This document shows, piece by piece, positions 24,552 to 34,871 of a DNA stretch of 64,000 nucleotides. A program made the position numbers and the translations under genes. Each line of letters begins with the position of its first letter. The stretch's first letter is position 1. Source of the stretch: Bacterioplanoides sp965200585 (GTDB lineage: Bacteria; Pseudomonadota; Gammaproteobacteria; Pseudomonadales; Oceanobacteraceae). The stretch lies in assembly GCF_965200585.1 (NCBI RefSeq), contig NZ_OZ241361.1. One strand, given 5' to 3'. The notes beneath the pieces are model-generated. The model did not search any database and was not told the DNA's origin. It saw only the letters and a program-made list of their open reading frames with translations.

Positions 24552-24706
24552 TCGTGACCTCTTAATAACTGATTAGTTATTATATTTAGTCAACTCCAAC
24601 GGGCTTTGCCAACCCAGACAGCGATTCTGATCTTTTTTAAATTAACTGCTATCAACAGGCTTTTTTATATTTGCAGGAGTTATAAAAAAGAGTGATAGAA
24701 GGCCCA

Positions 24707-27367
24707 TCAGATGAGCAGTAGTTCTTTTGCCCGATGCAAAGCCTGAGTTCGGCTTTTAGCACCCAGCTTAACGTTAATTTTGCGGGCGTGGGTCTTTACC
24801 GTATGTAACGAAATAAACAACAGATCGGCAATTTCCTGATTCGATAAGCCCTGATCAATTTTGCGCAGCACTTCCAGTTCCCGCTCGCTGAGCGCAGTAA
24901 ATTCAGCCATCGCATTGCCCCCACTTCCTGCCGGAGCGAGAGTGGGTGTATCACTGGCCAGTAAATTCGGAATCCAGTGGTGGAAGTCCATTCGTACCCC
25001 TTCGCGATCAAGAATCTGCTGCAACTGGCGCAATTGAGCTTCTCCTTCCTGCGGTTTTTCTGAGCGCAAAGCCGCAGCACGAAACATCATCACTACAATC
25101 GACATCAGATTCTGATTGGTAGTACGCAACCATTGGTCAGCCTCGCTGATACATTGCTGCGGACGATTCGCTTTTAAATGCAGACGCAACCGGGTTGCCA
25201 CAATAAAGCCGGGTAACATCGGGAACATTTCTGGCCGTAGCTGCGCACTATTGGGATGCAGGTTGGTAAATTCATCCAAATGGCGTTGAGCTCTGGCCAG
25301 CTTACCCTGAGAAATCCAGACGTTAGCTTTAATCACATCCAGCCATTGATAATTGCTGACGCCTACCTGCCAACGTTGCATCAGGCGCTCGGCCTGATCC
25401 AATAACTCCAATGCCTGATCAAAATGGCTCATTTCGGCTTTGGCCATCGCCAGAAAACCATAGCCATAACACACGGCACTGTCATGGCAACGGGTACTGG
25501 CAGCAATCGCCTGCTGCATCATATCCACCAGTTCAGCGCGGTTATTGCCTAATAACCAGTTCAGAAACGCTTTATACGACAATAATCGTCCGAGTGAGAT
25601 GCCGTTATTATGATTGTCGGTTAATAACGTCAGTCCCTGATCCACCACATCCAGACTGCATTGAATATGACCACGGTTTAACTCGATTCGACCATAATCA
25701 AACAACACCTGAGCTTCCAGCACCGGCACCTGATACTGGCGCGATAAATCCTGAGCAAAGCGGTTCCAGATGCGGGCACCATCGATATCGTTATTCACTA
25801 AACACGACAAAGATAAAGTGGTACTCATCAGAATACGGACGGTAAAACGCTCTGGTGGCAGGTGCTCCAGAGCAAATTTACACTGCTCTTCGGCGTATTT
25901 CAGATTGCCATCCAAGCGCGCCAGATAACCCCGCAACGCCGCACAATCGTAATCAGGCAAGGCATGATCCGCTATCAGCTCGTCCATTAACGGCAATGCC
26001 TTGTCACGCTGCTGAGTAAATAGCCAGGTCCAGGCGGCCACCAGCATCAGTCGTGACGAACGCCGTAATAGCGTATCGCCGACCCCTTCCAGCCACTCCA
26101 GCATGGCGGCAATATCCATGTCGCCAATAAAATATTCCGCCTGCTCTTCAACCCAGGGAATAACCTGCTCCGATAAACCGGCTTCTTTGGCGTGGTATAA
26201 CGCCGCGATCCGTTCGTTGCTATCTTTTAATAAATCGTACGCCTGGCTGTTGAGGCGCTGGCGCTGTTGTGGTGCTAAACGCTGGCGTAATAAATCGGCC
26301 ATTACCGGGTGTAACCGATACCAGCCGGGTTTGCCATGAACCGCTTCGATAAAAAGATTTTGCGCCAGTGCCTGCTGCAACAAGGCATGGGTATCCAGTT
26401 CAGCGAGGCAATATTGCAACAGGCTTTCGTTAAACTGACCCAATACCGCTGCCTGCTGAATAAACTGCTGCAACTCCGGTGTCAGAGCATGCAGTGTTTC
26501 GCCCTGCAAATAATCACTCATTTCCAACTGCGCCAGCAACGCCGGTGGTTCAGCCGGTTTGCCCAATGCCCGATAACAAGCCAGCCATAAACTGAGCCCC
26601 GCCGGCCAGCCTTGCAGCCGAGTATTGATTGACGGCACCAACCGGCCAGCCTGATCAATGCCATTGTGCATCAGAAAGCGTTGCACCTGATCATCACTAA
26701 AGGTCAGTTGTTGGCTATTGAGCCAGGCAATATTCTGCTGCAGACGGACACGCCCGGATAATGATGGTAAATAACGACCCGCTAACAATAGTTTTACATT
26801 CTCCGGACGCTCAGATAACAAGCGTCCTAACAAACCTTGTACAGCGTCATTTTGTAGCAGGTGGATATCATCCAGACAGATAAGTAATGGCCGGTTTAAC
26901 CGGGCTAATTCTTCCAGCCACAATAATAACGTCTGATCAGCATCGGCACTGTGTTGGCTCAACGACATTTGCCAGTGTGACAGGGCCAGACTGGCAATCC
27001 CGGAAATCTGTGATTCACACACTTCCAACAAGTGCTGAATAAAATCGTCTGCGGATGCATCGCGATCATCACAGCGAAACCAGGCAACATCGACCTGCTG
27101 CTCACAGTGCCCGGCCATTAAGTACTCAGCCATTAATAAGGTTTTGCCATAACCAGCGGCGCAATTCAGCCAGACAATGTCTTGTTGCTGGAATGCCTGC
27201 TCAATTAAAAAAGAGCGCGATAAGAAATGAGCAGCAAATACCGGGCGTTTTCCCTTATTCTGAATCAGTGCTCGCCGGGCACGCTGTTGCAGCTCTTTTT
27301 GCTGCTCTTTCAACTGTTCTTGCTGCAGATCCTTTGGAATCGACTGGTCACTCTGGGATAGATCCAT
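24707..27367 (-). CDS. MalT-like (LAL-type) LuxR-family transcriptional regulator
   Basis: This 886-residue protein has an N-terminal NTPase with Walker A CAAGYGKTLLM (about residue 82) and a Walker B-like LLICLDDIHLL. A long helical-repeat middle (TPR-like) follows, and a C-terminal LuxR helix-turn-helix (LSERELEVLRKIDQGLSNQE, then SLHTVKTHARKIN). Proteins of this build include MalT and AlkS, which bind an inducer and ATP. The start is 5 bp downstream of the hydantoinase stop on the same strand, so the two are probably co-transcribed and the regulator may control that enzyme. The inducer is unknown. Confidence 0.9.
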   Translation of the reverse strand: MDLSQSDQSIPKDLQQEQLKEQQKELQQRARRALIQNKGKRPVFAAHFLSRSFLIEQAFQQQDIVWLNCAAGYGKTLLMAEYLMAGHCEQQVDVAWFRCDDRDASADDFIQHLLEVCESQISGIASLALSHWQMSLSQHSADADQTLLLWLEELARLNRPLLICLDDIHLLQNDAVQGLLGRLLSERPENVKLLLAGRYLPSLSGRVRLQQNIAWLNSQQLTFSDDQVQRFLMHNGIDQAGRLVPSINTRLQGWPAGLSLWLACYRALGKPAEPPALLAQLEMSDYLQGETLHALTPELQQFIQQAAVLGQFNESLLQYCLAELDTHALLQQALAQNLFIEAVHGKPGWYRLHPVMADLLRQRLAPQQRQRLNSQAYDLLKDSNERIAALYHAKEAGLSEQVIPWVEEQAEYFIGDMDIAAMLEWLEGVGDTLLRRSSRLMLVAAWTWLFTQQRDKALPLMDELIADHALPDYDCAALRGYLARLDGNLKYAEEQCKFALEHLPPERFTVRILMSTTLSLSCLVNNDIDGARIWNRFAQDLSRQYQVPVLEAQVLFDYGRIELNRGHIQCSLDVVDQGLTLLTDNHNNGISLGRLLSYKAFLNWLLGNNRAELVDMMQQAIAASTRCHDSAVCYGYGFLAMAKAEMSHFDQALELLDQAERLMQRWQVGVSNYQWLDVIKANVWISQGKLARAQRHLDEFTNLHPNSAQLRPEMFPMLPGFIVATRLRLHLKANRPQQCISEADQWLRTTNQNLMSIVVMMFRAAALRSEKPQEGEAQLRQLQQILDREGVRMDFHHWIPNLLASDTPTLAPAGSGGNAMAEFTALSERELEVLRKIDQGLSNQEIADLLFISLHTVKTHARKINVKLGAKSRTQALHRAKELLLI

Positions 27368-27372
27368 GGTCG

Positions 27373-30300
27373 TTATGCTAAACCTGTTTTAATTTTTTTA
27401 ATATCACCACCATAACCGCCACCACCTGGGGTATGAACACAGAATACATCACCGGCTTGTAGTTCAACATCGGCACAACCGGCGAGTCTCTCCAATTTGC
27501 CAGCATGACGCTTCACAAAGTTAAAACCTACCTGCCCCTGGCCGCCACCGTGTAAACCAAACGTCGGCTGCTGGCGATGACCACTAATCATATTGGCCCG
27601 CATCGGTTTTAAAAAGCGAATATGGCGCTCAACACCCTGCCCCCCCGGATATTGCCCTTCACCACCAGACAAAGCCCGCAAATGAAAATGCTCTAACATC
27701 ACCGGAAAGCGCTGCTCCAGAATTTCCGGATCGGTTAACCGTGAATTGGTCATATGACTGTGCACACCGCTGGCACCGGCACCTTGTTGGCTGGCACCCA
27801 CACCACCACATAAGGTTTCATAATACTGATGCGTGTCATCACCAAAAGTGAAATTATTATTGGTGCCCTGACAACCCGCCATCAAACCCAGCGCGCCCAT
27901 CAGACAATCGGTGAGGTACTGCGCGGTTTCCACATTCCCCGATACCACCGCTGCTGGATAAACCGGTGCAATAATGGATTGTGGTGGCACTTTAATGGTT
28001 AACGGTTTAAAGAATCCGGCATTTAACGGCATGGCTTTATTCACCAAGGCGCGGAAGCTGTACAACACCGCGGCATACACCACAGAGGTGGGTGCATTAA
28101 AATTGCCCGGATGCATTAACTGATCAGCACGGTAACCCGTTCCGGTAAAGTCAATCACCGCTGTTTTAGCTGCCTGGTCTACAGCAATGTTTACCTGAAA
28201 CTGAGTGCCATCATCCATCCGATAAGTAAATTCGCCCCCCGGTAATTTGCTTAAACAAGCGCGCAGGGTTTGTTCCGCATTATCCTGGACATATTGCATA
28301 TACGCTGCAACCGTGGGTAATCCGTATTCATCACACACCCGTTGTAATTCACTGGCACCTTTTTCACACGCCGCTAACTGAGCGGTTAAATCAGCAATAT
28401 TCTGCTGTGGATTACGCGCCGGGTATTTTGTTTGGGTTAAGACATCAATAATGGCTTGTGTCTGAAATTCACCCTGACGCATTAACACCAGATTATCGAG
28501 CAATACCCCTTCCTGCTCGATATGGGTACTGTTCGCTGGCATTGAACCCGGTGTAATGCCACCAATATCGGCATGATGACCCCGGGCGGCGACATAAAAA
28601 TCCGGTTTTTCGTTTATCGAGTTCTGCTGAATAAATACTGGTTTCACCACAGTGACATCGGGCAAATGTGTGCCACCGTTATACGGCGTATTTAATACAA
28701 AGGCATCGCCGGGTTGCATATCCGGGTGGTCGTTAATCACCACTTTAATGCTTTCACTCATGGAGCCTAAGTGCACCGGAATATGTGGTGCGTTGGCCAC
28801 CAACTCGCCCTGCTGATCAAAAATGGCGCAGGAAAAATCAAGCCGTTCTTTAATGTTCACACTGGAAGCGGTTTTTTCCAGCACAAAGCCCATCTGCTCA
28901 GCCGCTGACATAAAAATATTATTAAATATTTCCAACCGAACCGGATCGTTTTTAACAGAGTCGTTTTTAATGCTTTCAGACTCTGACGTCAGCGCACTTT
29001 TTGGCAAAGATTTTTTAGAATCTTTTTTAATGACTAACGCGCCGCTGTTTAATACTTCCAGCTGCCAGTCTGGTTCAATCACAATGGTGCTGTTGGCATC
29101 GGTTAATAATGCCGGGCCAGCCAGAGTAAAACCCGCTGGTAATTGGTCACGAGCGTACACGTTAACCTGATGGGTTTTACCAGCAGAAAATAATTCGCCA
29201 GTTTCTGTACACTCAGGATAAATGTCAGGCAGCGTTAATGCCTCTGGTTGATAACCACCGGATACCACTTCCAGTTGTACCGCATCGAGTAATAACTCTT
29301 TATCCTGATAAATAAAACCAAATAATTGCTGGTGCTGTTGTTCAAACTCCGCACGCATGGTGGATGCATCAGAAAATGCTACCAATAAATGGGTATCCGA
29401 TCCGATATAACGACAATAAGCTCGACGTTGCTGTATGGTTCCGCACAGTGCAGTTCCGGATAGCAGTAATTCACTTTGTTGCGATAATTGCTTAAATGCC
29501 TGCTCAGCGATTTCTAATGCGGTATTGTCTTCCAGCGACTTTTCCACCGCCTCTTCACCTAACCAACGCTGCTCTGCCAGACCAATACCGTAGGCTGATA
29601 ACACCCCAGCCAGCGGATGCAGATACACCTGTTCCATGCCTAACGCATCGGCTACTAAACAGGCATGTTGCGCACCGGCACCACCAAAGGCATTAAGTGC
29701 GTAATTCTGAATATCATAACCGCGTTGCACCGATATTTTTTTTACCGCATTGGCCATGTTATCCACGGCAATGGTTAAAAACCCTTCGGCGATTTGTTGT
29801 GGTGATAATGTCTCACCACTAAACGATTCACCACTAAACGACTCACAATTAAAGGCTTTAATTTCTTGTGCTAATTGTTGAAATTTTTGTTCAACAATGT
29901 GTTTATCCAGCGGCTCGTTTTGTTGTGCACCAAACACATGAGGAAAATGTTGCGGCTGAATTTTTCCAAGTAAAACATTGCAGTCGGTGACGGTTAATGG
30001 CCCACCATTGCGATAACAAGCAGGTCCGGGGAAGGCACCGGCTGATTCTGGCCCAACCTGAAAACGCCCGTCTTCGAATTTCACAATTGAGCCACCACCG
30101 GCGGCTACCGTATGAATATTCATCATTGGCACCCGCAAGCGGATACCGGTTACTTGTGTTTCGGTTTCACGCTCCAGTTCACCTGCATAATGACTGACAT
30201 CAGTGGAGGTGCCGCCCATATCAAAACCAATAATCTGGTTAAAGCCATCTTGCTCAGCGGTGCGTACCATACCCACCACACCACCGGCCGGGCCGGATAA

Positions 30301-31101
30301 CACTGCATCTTTACCATGAAAAACATCAGCATCGGTTAAACCACCATTGGATTGCATAAATTGCAGCTCGGTTGGTTTACCGTCTGCGGAAACCGGCAGT
30401 CCATTTTTTACCTGTTGCACATAACGCTTTAACACCGGCGATAAATAGGCATCCGCCACCGTGGTATCACCACGCGGCACCAATTTAATCAGTGGGCTGA
30501 CCTGATGCGATAACGAAATCTGGGTAAAGCCCATGTCGCGGGCAATGTCGGCGACCATCTGCTCATGCTGTGGATATTTATAGGCATGCATAAACACCAC
30601 TGCCAGCGAGGTGAAACCCTGCTCACGGGCTTCACGCAGAATAATCTGCACCCCTTCTTCGTCCAATGGCATATCCACCGTGCCATCGGCCAACACCCGC
30701 TCCGGTGCCTCATATACACAACGATAAAGCAGCTCTGGCTGATCGATATAAATGGCAAAAATATCCGGCCGGGTCTGATAACCAATTTCCAGCTGATCGC
30801 GCAGGCCGTGGCTGATTAACAAACAGGTGTCTTCACCTTTACGCTCCAACAAGGCATTGGTTGCCACCGTGGTGCCCATTTTTACCGATTCTATCTGGCC
30901 ACTACCGTCTTCGGGAAATTGAGGAAATTCAGCACGAATACGACGAATCCCTTCAACAGCGGCATCCTGATAATGCTGTGGATTTTCGGATAACAGCTTA
31001 CGGCTTAATAATTCACCATCCGGGCGGCGGGCCACAATATCGGTAAAGGTACCGCCACGATCAACCCAGAATTGCCAGAGAGAGTGTCTGTTATCAGCCA
31101 T
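27373..31101 (-). CDS. Fused hydantoinase A/B (5-oxoprolinase-like)
   Basis: This 1242-residue protein joins hydantoinase A (N-terminal, WVDRGGTFTDIVARRPDGEL; HTVAAGGGSIVKFEDGRFQV) and hydantoinase B (ARGHHADIGGITPGSMPANS; C-terminal HTPGGGGYGG). The single-chain layout and size match ATP-dependent 5-oxoprolinase, which opens pyroglutamate to glutamate. Related enzymes act on hydantoins or N-methyl compounds, so the substrate is uncertain. Two 15-bp repeats insert serine/glutamate- and lysine/aspartate-rich stretches between domains. It is followed by the LuxR regulator after 5 bp. Confidence 0.9.
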   Translation of the reverse strand: MADNRHSLWQFWVDRGGTFTDIVARRPDGELLSRKLLSENPQHYQDAAVEGIRRIRAEFPQFPEDGSGQIESVKMGTTVATNALLERKGEDTCLLISHGLRDQLEIGYQTRPDIFAIYIDQPELLYRCVYEAPERVLADGTVDMPLDEEGVQIILREAREQGFTSLAVVFMHAYKYPQHEQMVADIARDMGFTQISLSHQVSPLIKLVPRGDTTVADAYLSPVLKRYVQQVKNGLPVSADGKPTELQFMQSNGGLTDADVFHGKDAVLSGPAGGVVGMVRTAEQDGFNQIIGFDMGGTSTDVSHYAGELERETETQVTGIRLRVPMMNIHTVAAGGGSIVKFEDGRFQVGPESAGAFPGPACYRNGGPLTVTDCNVLLGKIQPQHFPHVFGAQQNEPLDKHIVEQKFQQLAQEIKAFNCESFSGESFSGETLSPQQIAEGFLTIAVDNMANAVKKISVQRGYDIQNYALNAFGGAGAQHACLVADALGMEQVYLHPLAGVLSAYGIGLAEQRWLGEEAVEKSLEDNTALEIAEQAFKQLSQQSELLLSGTALCGTIQQRRAYCRYIGSDTHLLVAFSDASTMRAEFEQQHQQLFGFIYQDKELLLDAVQLEVVSGGYQPEALTLPDIYPECTETGELFSAGKTHQVNVYARDQLPAGFTLAGPALLTDANSTIVIEPDWQLEVLNSGALVIKKDSKKSLPKSALTSESESIKNDSVKNDPVRLEIFNNIFMSAAEQMGFVLEKTASSVNIKERLDFSCAIFDQQGELVANAPHIPVHLGSMSESIKVVINDHPDMQPGDAFVLNTPYNGGTHLPDVTVVKPVFIQQNSINEKPDFYVAARGHHADIGGITPGSMPANSTHIEQEGVLLDNLVLMRQGEFQTQAIIDVLTQTKYPARNPQQNIADLTAQLAACEKGASELQRVCDEYGLPTVAAYMQYVQDNAEQTLRACLSKLPGGEFTYRMDDGTQFQVNIAVDQAAKTAVIDFTGTGYRADQLMHPGNFNAPTSVVYAAVLYSFRALVNKAMPLNAGFFKPLTIKVPPQSIIAPVYPAAVVSGNVETAQYLTDCLMGALGLMAGCQGTNNNFTFGDDTHQYYETLCGGVGASQQGAGASGVHSHMTNSRLTDPEILEQRFPVMLEHFHLRALSGGEGQYPGGQGVERHIRFLKPMRANMISGHRQQPTFGLHGGGQGQVGFNFVKRHAGKLERLAGCADVELQAGDVFCVHTPGGGGYGGDIKKIKTGLA
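28943..28972 (-). repeat. Imperfect 15-bp tandem duplication in the hydantoinase A/B linker
   Basis: Units 28943-28957 and 28958-28972 share TCGTTTTTAA at the same place and encode the repeated Lys-Asn-Asp motif (SIKNDSVKND). It lies in the linker between the A and B halves. Confidence 0.65.
29813..29842 (-). repeat. 15-bp in-frame tandem duplication in hydantoinase A
   Basis: Units 29813-29827 and 29828-29842 differ only in the last base and encode SFSGE twice; a decayed third copy follows at 29843. Confidence 0.8.
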
Positions 31102-31152
31102 GAAGAACGCCTGTGATCCGCAAAAAAGAAAACGCGGGCATTCTAACAGAAT

Positions 31153-31189
31153 AAAAAAAAGGCCCTGAACCTTTATGGAACCGAGCCTT
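31153..31189 (-). terminator. Rho-independent terminator after the cytochrome c gene
   Basis: Read on the minus strand, AAGGCTC pairs with GGGCCTT (one G-U pair) around an imperfectly paired interior, and is followed by TTTTTTTT. It lies 23 bp beyond the cytochrome stop at 31212. Confidence 0.7.
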
Positions 31190-31211
31190 AATCAAAGATC
31201 GCAGGAGGCTG

Positions 31212-31844
31212 CTATGGCATATGTGCGACATACGCCGCAACGTCTTTCATCTGCTGAGCATTCATATTCTGAATTACGGAAGACATCGGGGAGTTTTGTC
31301 GCTCCGGGTCATTGCTCAGGAATTTCATCAACGTGCTTTCCAGATATTCATATGGCTGCCCGGCAATCCGAGGGTATTGCTGATTGCCATGACCGTCATC
31401 ACCATGACAAGCAAAACACATGGAGCGATAAATCTGCTCGCCTTTGGCATTGCTTTCGACTGGCTGCTGGCGTTTTTTTACCGGACTCTGGGAAAAATAC
31501 AGAGCAATATTGATGCGGTCTTCTTTTGTAAGATGACCTGCCAGCTTACTCATCACGTAGTCTTTACGCGTGCCATCGGCAAAATGTTCAAACTGAGAAA
31601 ACAGATACAAAGCATTCTGGCTGGCCAGATTCGGAATATAATCACGCTTGGAATTGCCATCATCGCCATGACAACGAAAACATAACTGACCACGCTCTCG
31701 GCCGCTTTCAACCGCGACTTGCATCTTCGCAGTATCATTCTGAATCATGGTCATTTCAACCAGCATATTTTCAACCGTCTCAGCATGGGATGGCAGAGCA
31801 ATACAGCTCACTGCTGCGATCAGGGAACGGATTAAATACTTCAT
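31212..31844 (-). CDS. Dihaem cytochrome c (c4-like)
   Basis: This 210-residue protein has a signal peptide (MKYLIRSLIAAVSCIALPSHA) and two haem-binding motifs, CFRCHGDDG and CFACHGDDG, in tandem ~100-residue domains, the layout of cytochrome c4. It should carry electrons in the periplasm. The ATG at 31844 is chosen over one six codons upstream because it begins the signal peptide. No oxidase or reductase gene is adjacent. Confidence 0.9.
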   Translation of the reverse strand: MKYLIRSLIAAVSCIALPSHAETVENMLVEMTMIQNDTAKMQVAVESGRERGQLCFRCHGDDGNSKRDYIPNLASQNALYLFSQFEHFADGTRKDYVMSKLAGHLTKEDRINIALYFSQSPVKKRQQPVESNAKGEQIYRSMCFACHGDDGHGNQQYPRIAGQPYEYLESTLMKFLSNDPERQNSPMSSVIQNMNAQQMKDVAAYVAHMP

Positions 31845-32132
31845 ACAGGCATCATTTTTCAATATTTAATATTTGAAGGGCGAAAATACGCATGTTGATA
31901 CTCAAGGCCAAGTGGCAATAATTGCCATTCGGCTGATAAATGACCGTCCCCTGACCTGCATCAAGTATCTTGTGACGAATGACAAAGCAACCTTTCCCTA
32001 TTTTTTACAGGGTTATTACTTTGAAAATGCAGCAGACCGCCATGATGAAGGTGTGAACACTGCAGGCTTTCGGGTACACTTTCGCGTTTTCTTATTTCTT
32101 CTTATTACTTAGTCAGAATCCATAGTGACGCC

Positions 32133-34709
32133 ATGATGCAAGAGACTTATCAACCCAAAGCCATTGAAGCCTCAATCCAGAGCCAATGGGAACAACAACA
32201 GGTTTTTAAAGCCGTCGTCGATGCCAATAAAGAGAAGTTTTATTGCTTATCGATGTTCCCGTACCCAAGCGGCCGCCTGCACATGGGTCACGTGCGCAAC
32301 TACACCATCGGTGATGTGATCTCACGCTACCAGCGCATGCAGGGCAAAAACGTGATGCAGCCGATGGGCTGGGATGCGTTTGGTCTGCCAGCTGAAAACG
32401 CAGCGATCAAAAACAACACAGCACCGGGCAAATGGACGGACGAAAACATCGCCTATATGAAAGGCCAGCTGAAATCGCTGGGCTTTGGTTACGATTGGAA
32501 CCGCGAACTAGCAACCTGTAAGCCGGAATACTACCGCTGGGAACAGTGGTTCTTCACCAAGCTGGTTGAGAAAGGTTTAGCTTACAAAAAAGTCTCGGCA
32601 GTAAACTGGTGTCCGCACGATAAAACCGTTCTGGCCAACGAACAGGTGATCGACAACTGCTGCTGGCGTTGTGATACACCGATTGAGCGTAAAGAAATCC
32701 CGCAGTGGTTTATCCGTATTACCGATTACGCCGAAGAGCTGTTAAACGATCTGGATCAGCTGGAAGGCTGGCCGGAACAGGTTGTGGCGATGCAGCGCAA
32801 CTGGATTGGTAAGAGCCAGGGCGTTGAGCTTCATTTTGGTATCAAGGATAGAGCTGACACGCTTGAAGTTTACACCACCCGTCCGGATACTTTAATGGGC
32901 GTAAGCTACGTAGCGGTTGCTGCGGGTCACCCTCTGGCCGCCGAAGCCGCGGAAGGCAATGCGGAACTGGCTGAATTTATTGAAGAATGCAAAAAAGGCG
33001 GTACTGCTGAAGCGGATATCGCCACCATGGAGAAGAAAGGCCACGCCACAGGCCTGACCGCGATTCACCCGGTCTCCGGCAAAGAAGTGCCAATCTGGGT
33101 CGCTAACTTCGTACTGATGGATTACGGCTCAGGTGCGGTGATGGCCGTTCCGGCCCACGACCAGCGTGATTTCGAGTTCGCTCAGAAGTACGGTCTGGAA
33201 ATTAATCAGGTAATCGAAGCGCCTGAGGACTTTGATCTGTCGGCTGAAGCCTTTACCGAAAAAGGTAAACTGCTGAACTCCGGTGAATTCGATGGCCTGG
33301 ATTTCGATGCCGCGTTTGATGCCATCGCCAAGTGGTTATCGGATGCTGGCAAAGGTCAGGTCAAAACCAACTACCGCCTGCGCGACTGGGGTGTGAGCCG
33401 TCAGCGTTACTGGGGCACCCCGGTTCCAATGATCAACAAGGCCAACGGTGAGCAAGTACCAACACCGGCGGATATGCTGCCGGTTGAGCTGCCAACCGAT
33501 GTGGTGATGGATGGCGTCAACAGCCCGATCAAAAACAACCCGGAGTTCGAAAACATCGAGTTTGAAGGCGAACAGGCCTTCCGCGAAACCGATACTTTCG
33601 ACACCTTTATGGAGTCTTCCTGGTACTACGCGCGTTACTGCTCTCCGTGGGACGACACACAAATGGTCGACCCAACCGAAGCGGATTACTGGCTGCCGGT
33701 TGACCAATACATCGGTGGTATCGAACACGCCATTCTTCACCTGCTGTACGCGCGCTTCTTCCACAAGCTGATGCGTGACGTCGGTCTGGTAAAAGGTGAT
33801 GAGCCATTTGCCAGCCTGTTATGTCAGGGCATGGTACTGGCGGATGCGTTCAGCTATCAGAACGAAAGCGGCGGCAAAGAATACGTTGCACCAAAAGACG
33901 TGGAAGCCGAACGCGACGAAAAAGGTCGCCTGATCAAAGCCAGCTGGAACGGCCAGGAGCTGAAGCACGAAGGCATGATCAAGATGTCGAAGTCGAAGAA
34001 TAACGGCGTTGACCCTCAGGAAGCAATTGATGTTTACGGTGCTGACACCGTACGTCTGTATACCATGTTTGCAGCGCCCCCAGAGCAGACTCTGGAATGG
34101 TCTGAGAACGGTGTTCAGGGCGCACAAAAATTCCTGCAGCGTGTATGGCGTTTAAGCTTCGAGCTGCTGCAACAGGAAGACCGCTCAATCGTTTCTGCCG
34201 ATCAGCTGGGTAAAGCGGAAAAAGACGCACGCCGTAAAGTGCACGAAACCATCCAGAAAGTGAGCGATGACATCGGTCGTCGTTATTCTTTCAATACCGG
34301 TATCGCCGCCATTATGGAACTGATGAACACATTGCAGAAACTGGATCTGACCAGTGCCGGTGGCCGCAGTGTCATTACTGAAGGCCTCAATGCTGTGGTT
34401 CGCATGTTAAGCCCCATGGCGCCGCATATCGCTCAGGAACTGTGGACGGCCTTTGGCAACGATGGCCTGGTACTGGATGCTGCATGGCCAGAAGTGGACG
34501 AAAGTGCACTGGTAAAAGACAGCATCGTTCTGGTTGTTCAGGTTAACGGTAAAGTACGCGCTAAACTGGATGCACCAGCTAATGCCTCTAAAGAAGATCT
34601 GGAAGCTATGGCGATGGCCGACGATGCAATTCAGAAGCAGATTGATGGCAAAACCGTGCGTAAAGTGATTGTGGTGCCAGGTAAGCTGGTGAATATTGTT
34701 GCCAACTAA
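32133..34709 (+). CDS. leuS: Leucyl-tRNA synthetase
   Basis: This 858-residue class Ia synthetase attaches leucine to tRNA-Leu. The HIGH-type motif is PYPSGRLHMGHVRNYTIGD and the KMSKS loop is MIKMSKSKNNGVDP. The CP1 editing domain has TTRPDTLMGVSYVAVAA. The first two codons are both ATG; by comparison with E. coli (MQEQY) the second, at 32136, is equally likely. The 288 bp upstream hold its promoter but no attenuator I can recognise. It heads the conserved leuS-lptE-holA order. Confidence 0.98.
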   Translation: MMQETYQPKAIEASIQSQWEQQQVFKAVVDANKEKFYCLSMFPYPSGRLHMGHVRNYTIGDVISRYQRMQGKNVMQPMGWDAFGLPAENAAIKNNTAPGKWTDENIAYMKGQLKSLGFGYDWNRELATCKPEYYRWEQWFFTKLVEKGLAYKKVSAVNWCPHDKTVLANEQVIDNCCWRCDTPIERKEIPQWFIRITDYAEELLNDLDQLEGWPEQVVAMQRNWIGKSQGVELHFGIKDRADTLEVYTTRPDTLMGVSYVAVAAGHPLAAEAAEGNAELAEFIEECKKGGTAEADIATMEKKGHATGLTAIHPVSGKEVPIWVANFVLMDYGSGAVMAVPAHDQRDFEFAQKYGLEINQVIEAPEDFDLSAEAFTEKGKLLNSGEFDGLDFDAAFDAIAKWLSDAGKGQVKTNYRLRDWGVSRQRYWGTPVPMINKANGEQVPTPADMLPVELPTDVVMDGVNSPIKNNPEFENIEFEGEQAFRETDTFDTFMESSWYYARYCSPWDDTQMVDPTEADYWLPVDQYIGGIEHAILHLLYARFFHKLMRDVGLVKGDEPFASLLCQGMVLADAFSYQNESGGKEYVAPKDVEAERDEKGRLIKASWNGQELKHEGMIKMSKSKNNGVDPQEAIDVYGADTVRLYTMFAAPPEQTLEWSENGVQGAQKFLQRVWRLSFELLQQEDRSIVSADQLGKAEKDARRKVHETIQKVSDDIGRRYSFNTGIAAIMELMNTLQKLDLTSAGGRSVITEGLNAVVRMLSPMAPHIAQELWTAFGNDGLVLDAAWPEVDESALVKDSIVLVVQVNGKVRAKLDAPANASKEDLEAMAMADDAIQKQIDGKTVRKVIVVPGKLVNIVAN

Positions 34710-34733
34710 GCCGCTTTAAACACAAGAGACCCT

Positions 34734-34843
34734 GAAGAGGTATTCAATATTTATTTTTCGACACGCCGTCAACACATCCATGTGGGCTCGACTGCAGCAT
34801 CCCTGCTGCAGACGGTCGAAAAACAAACATTCAACACCTCTTC
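34734..34843. repeat. Complex nested inverted repeat (element 2)
   Basis: The outer arms 34734-34762 and 34815-34843 match at 25 of 29 positions; three of the four mismatches become G-U pairs if the minus strand is transcribed. Inside are CCGTC/GACGG (34766-34770/34811-34815), the hairpin CACAT-CC-ATGTG (34773-34784), and the perfect hairpin CTGCAGCA-TCCC-TGCTGCAG (34792-34811). On the minus strand the tips read CAGGGATG then CATGGATG, the same order as in element 1. Confidence 0.85.
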
Positions 34844-34871
34844 TTCCATCACTCTAAGAGCGAATAGAGCA

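Noticed and set aside
31873..32112. Small plus-strand frame upstream of leuS
   Set aside because: No ribosome site, no family resemblance; most likely leader DNA of leuS.
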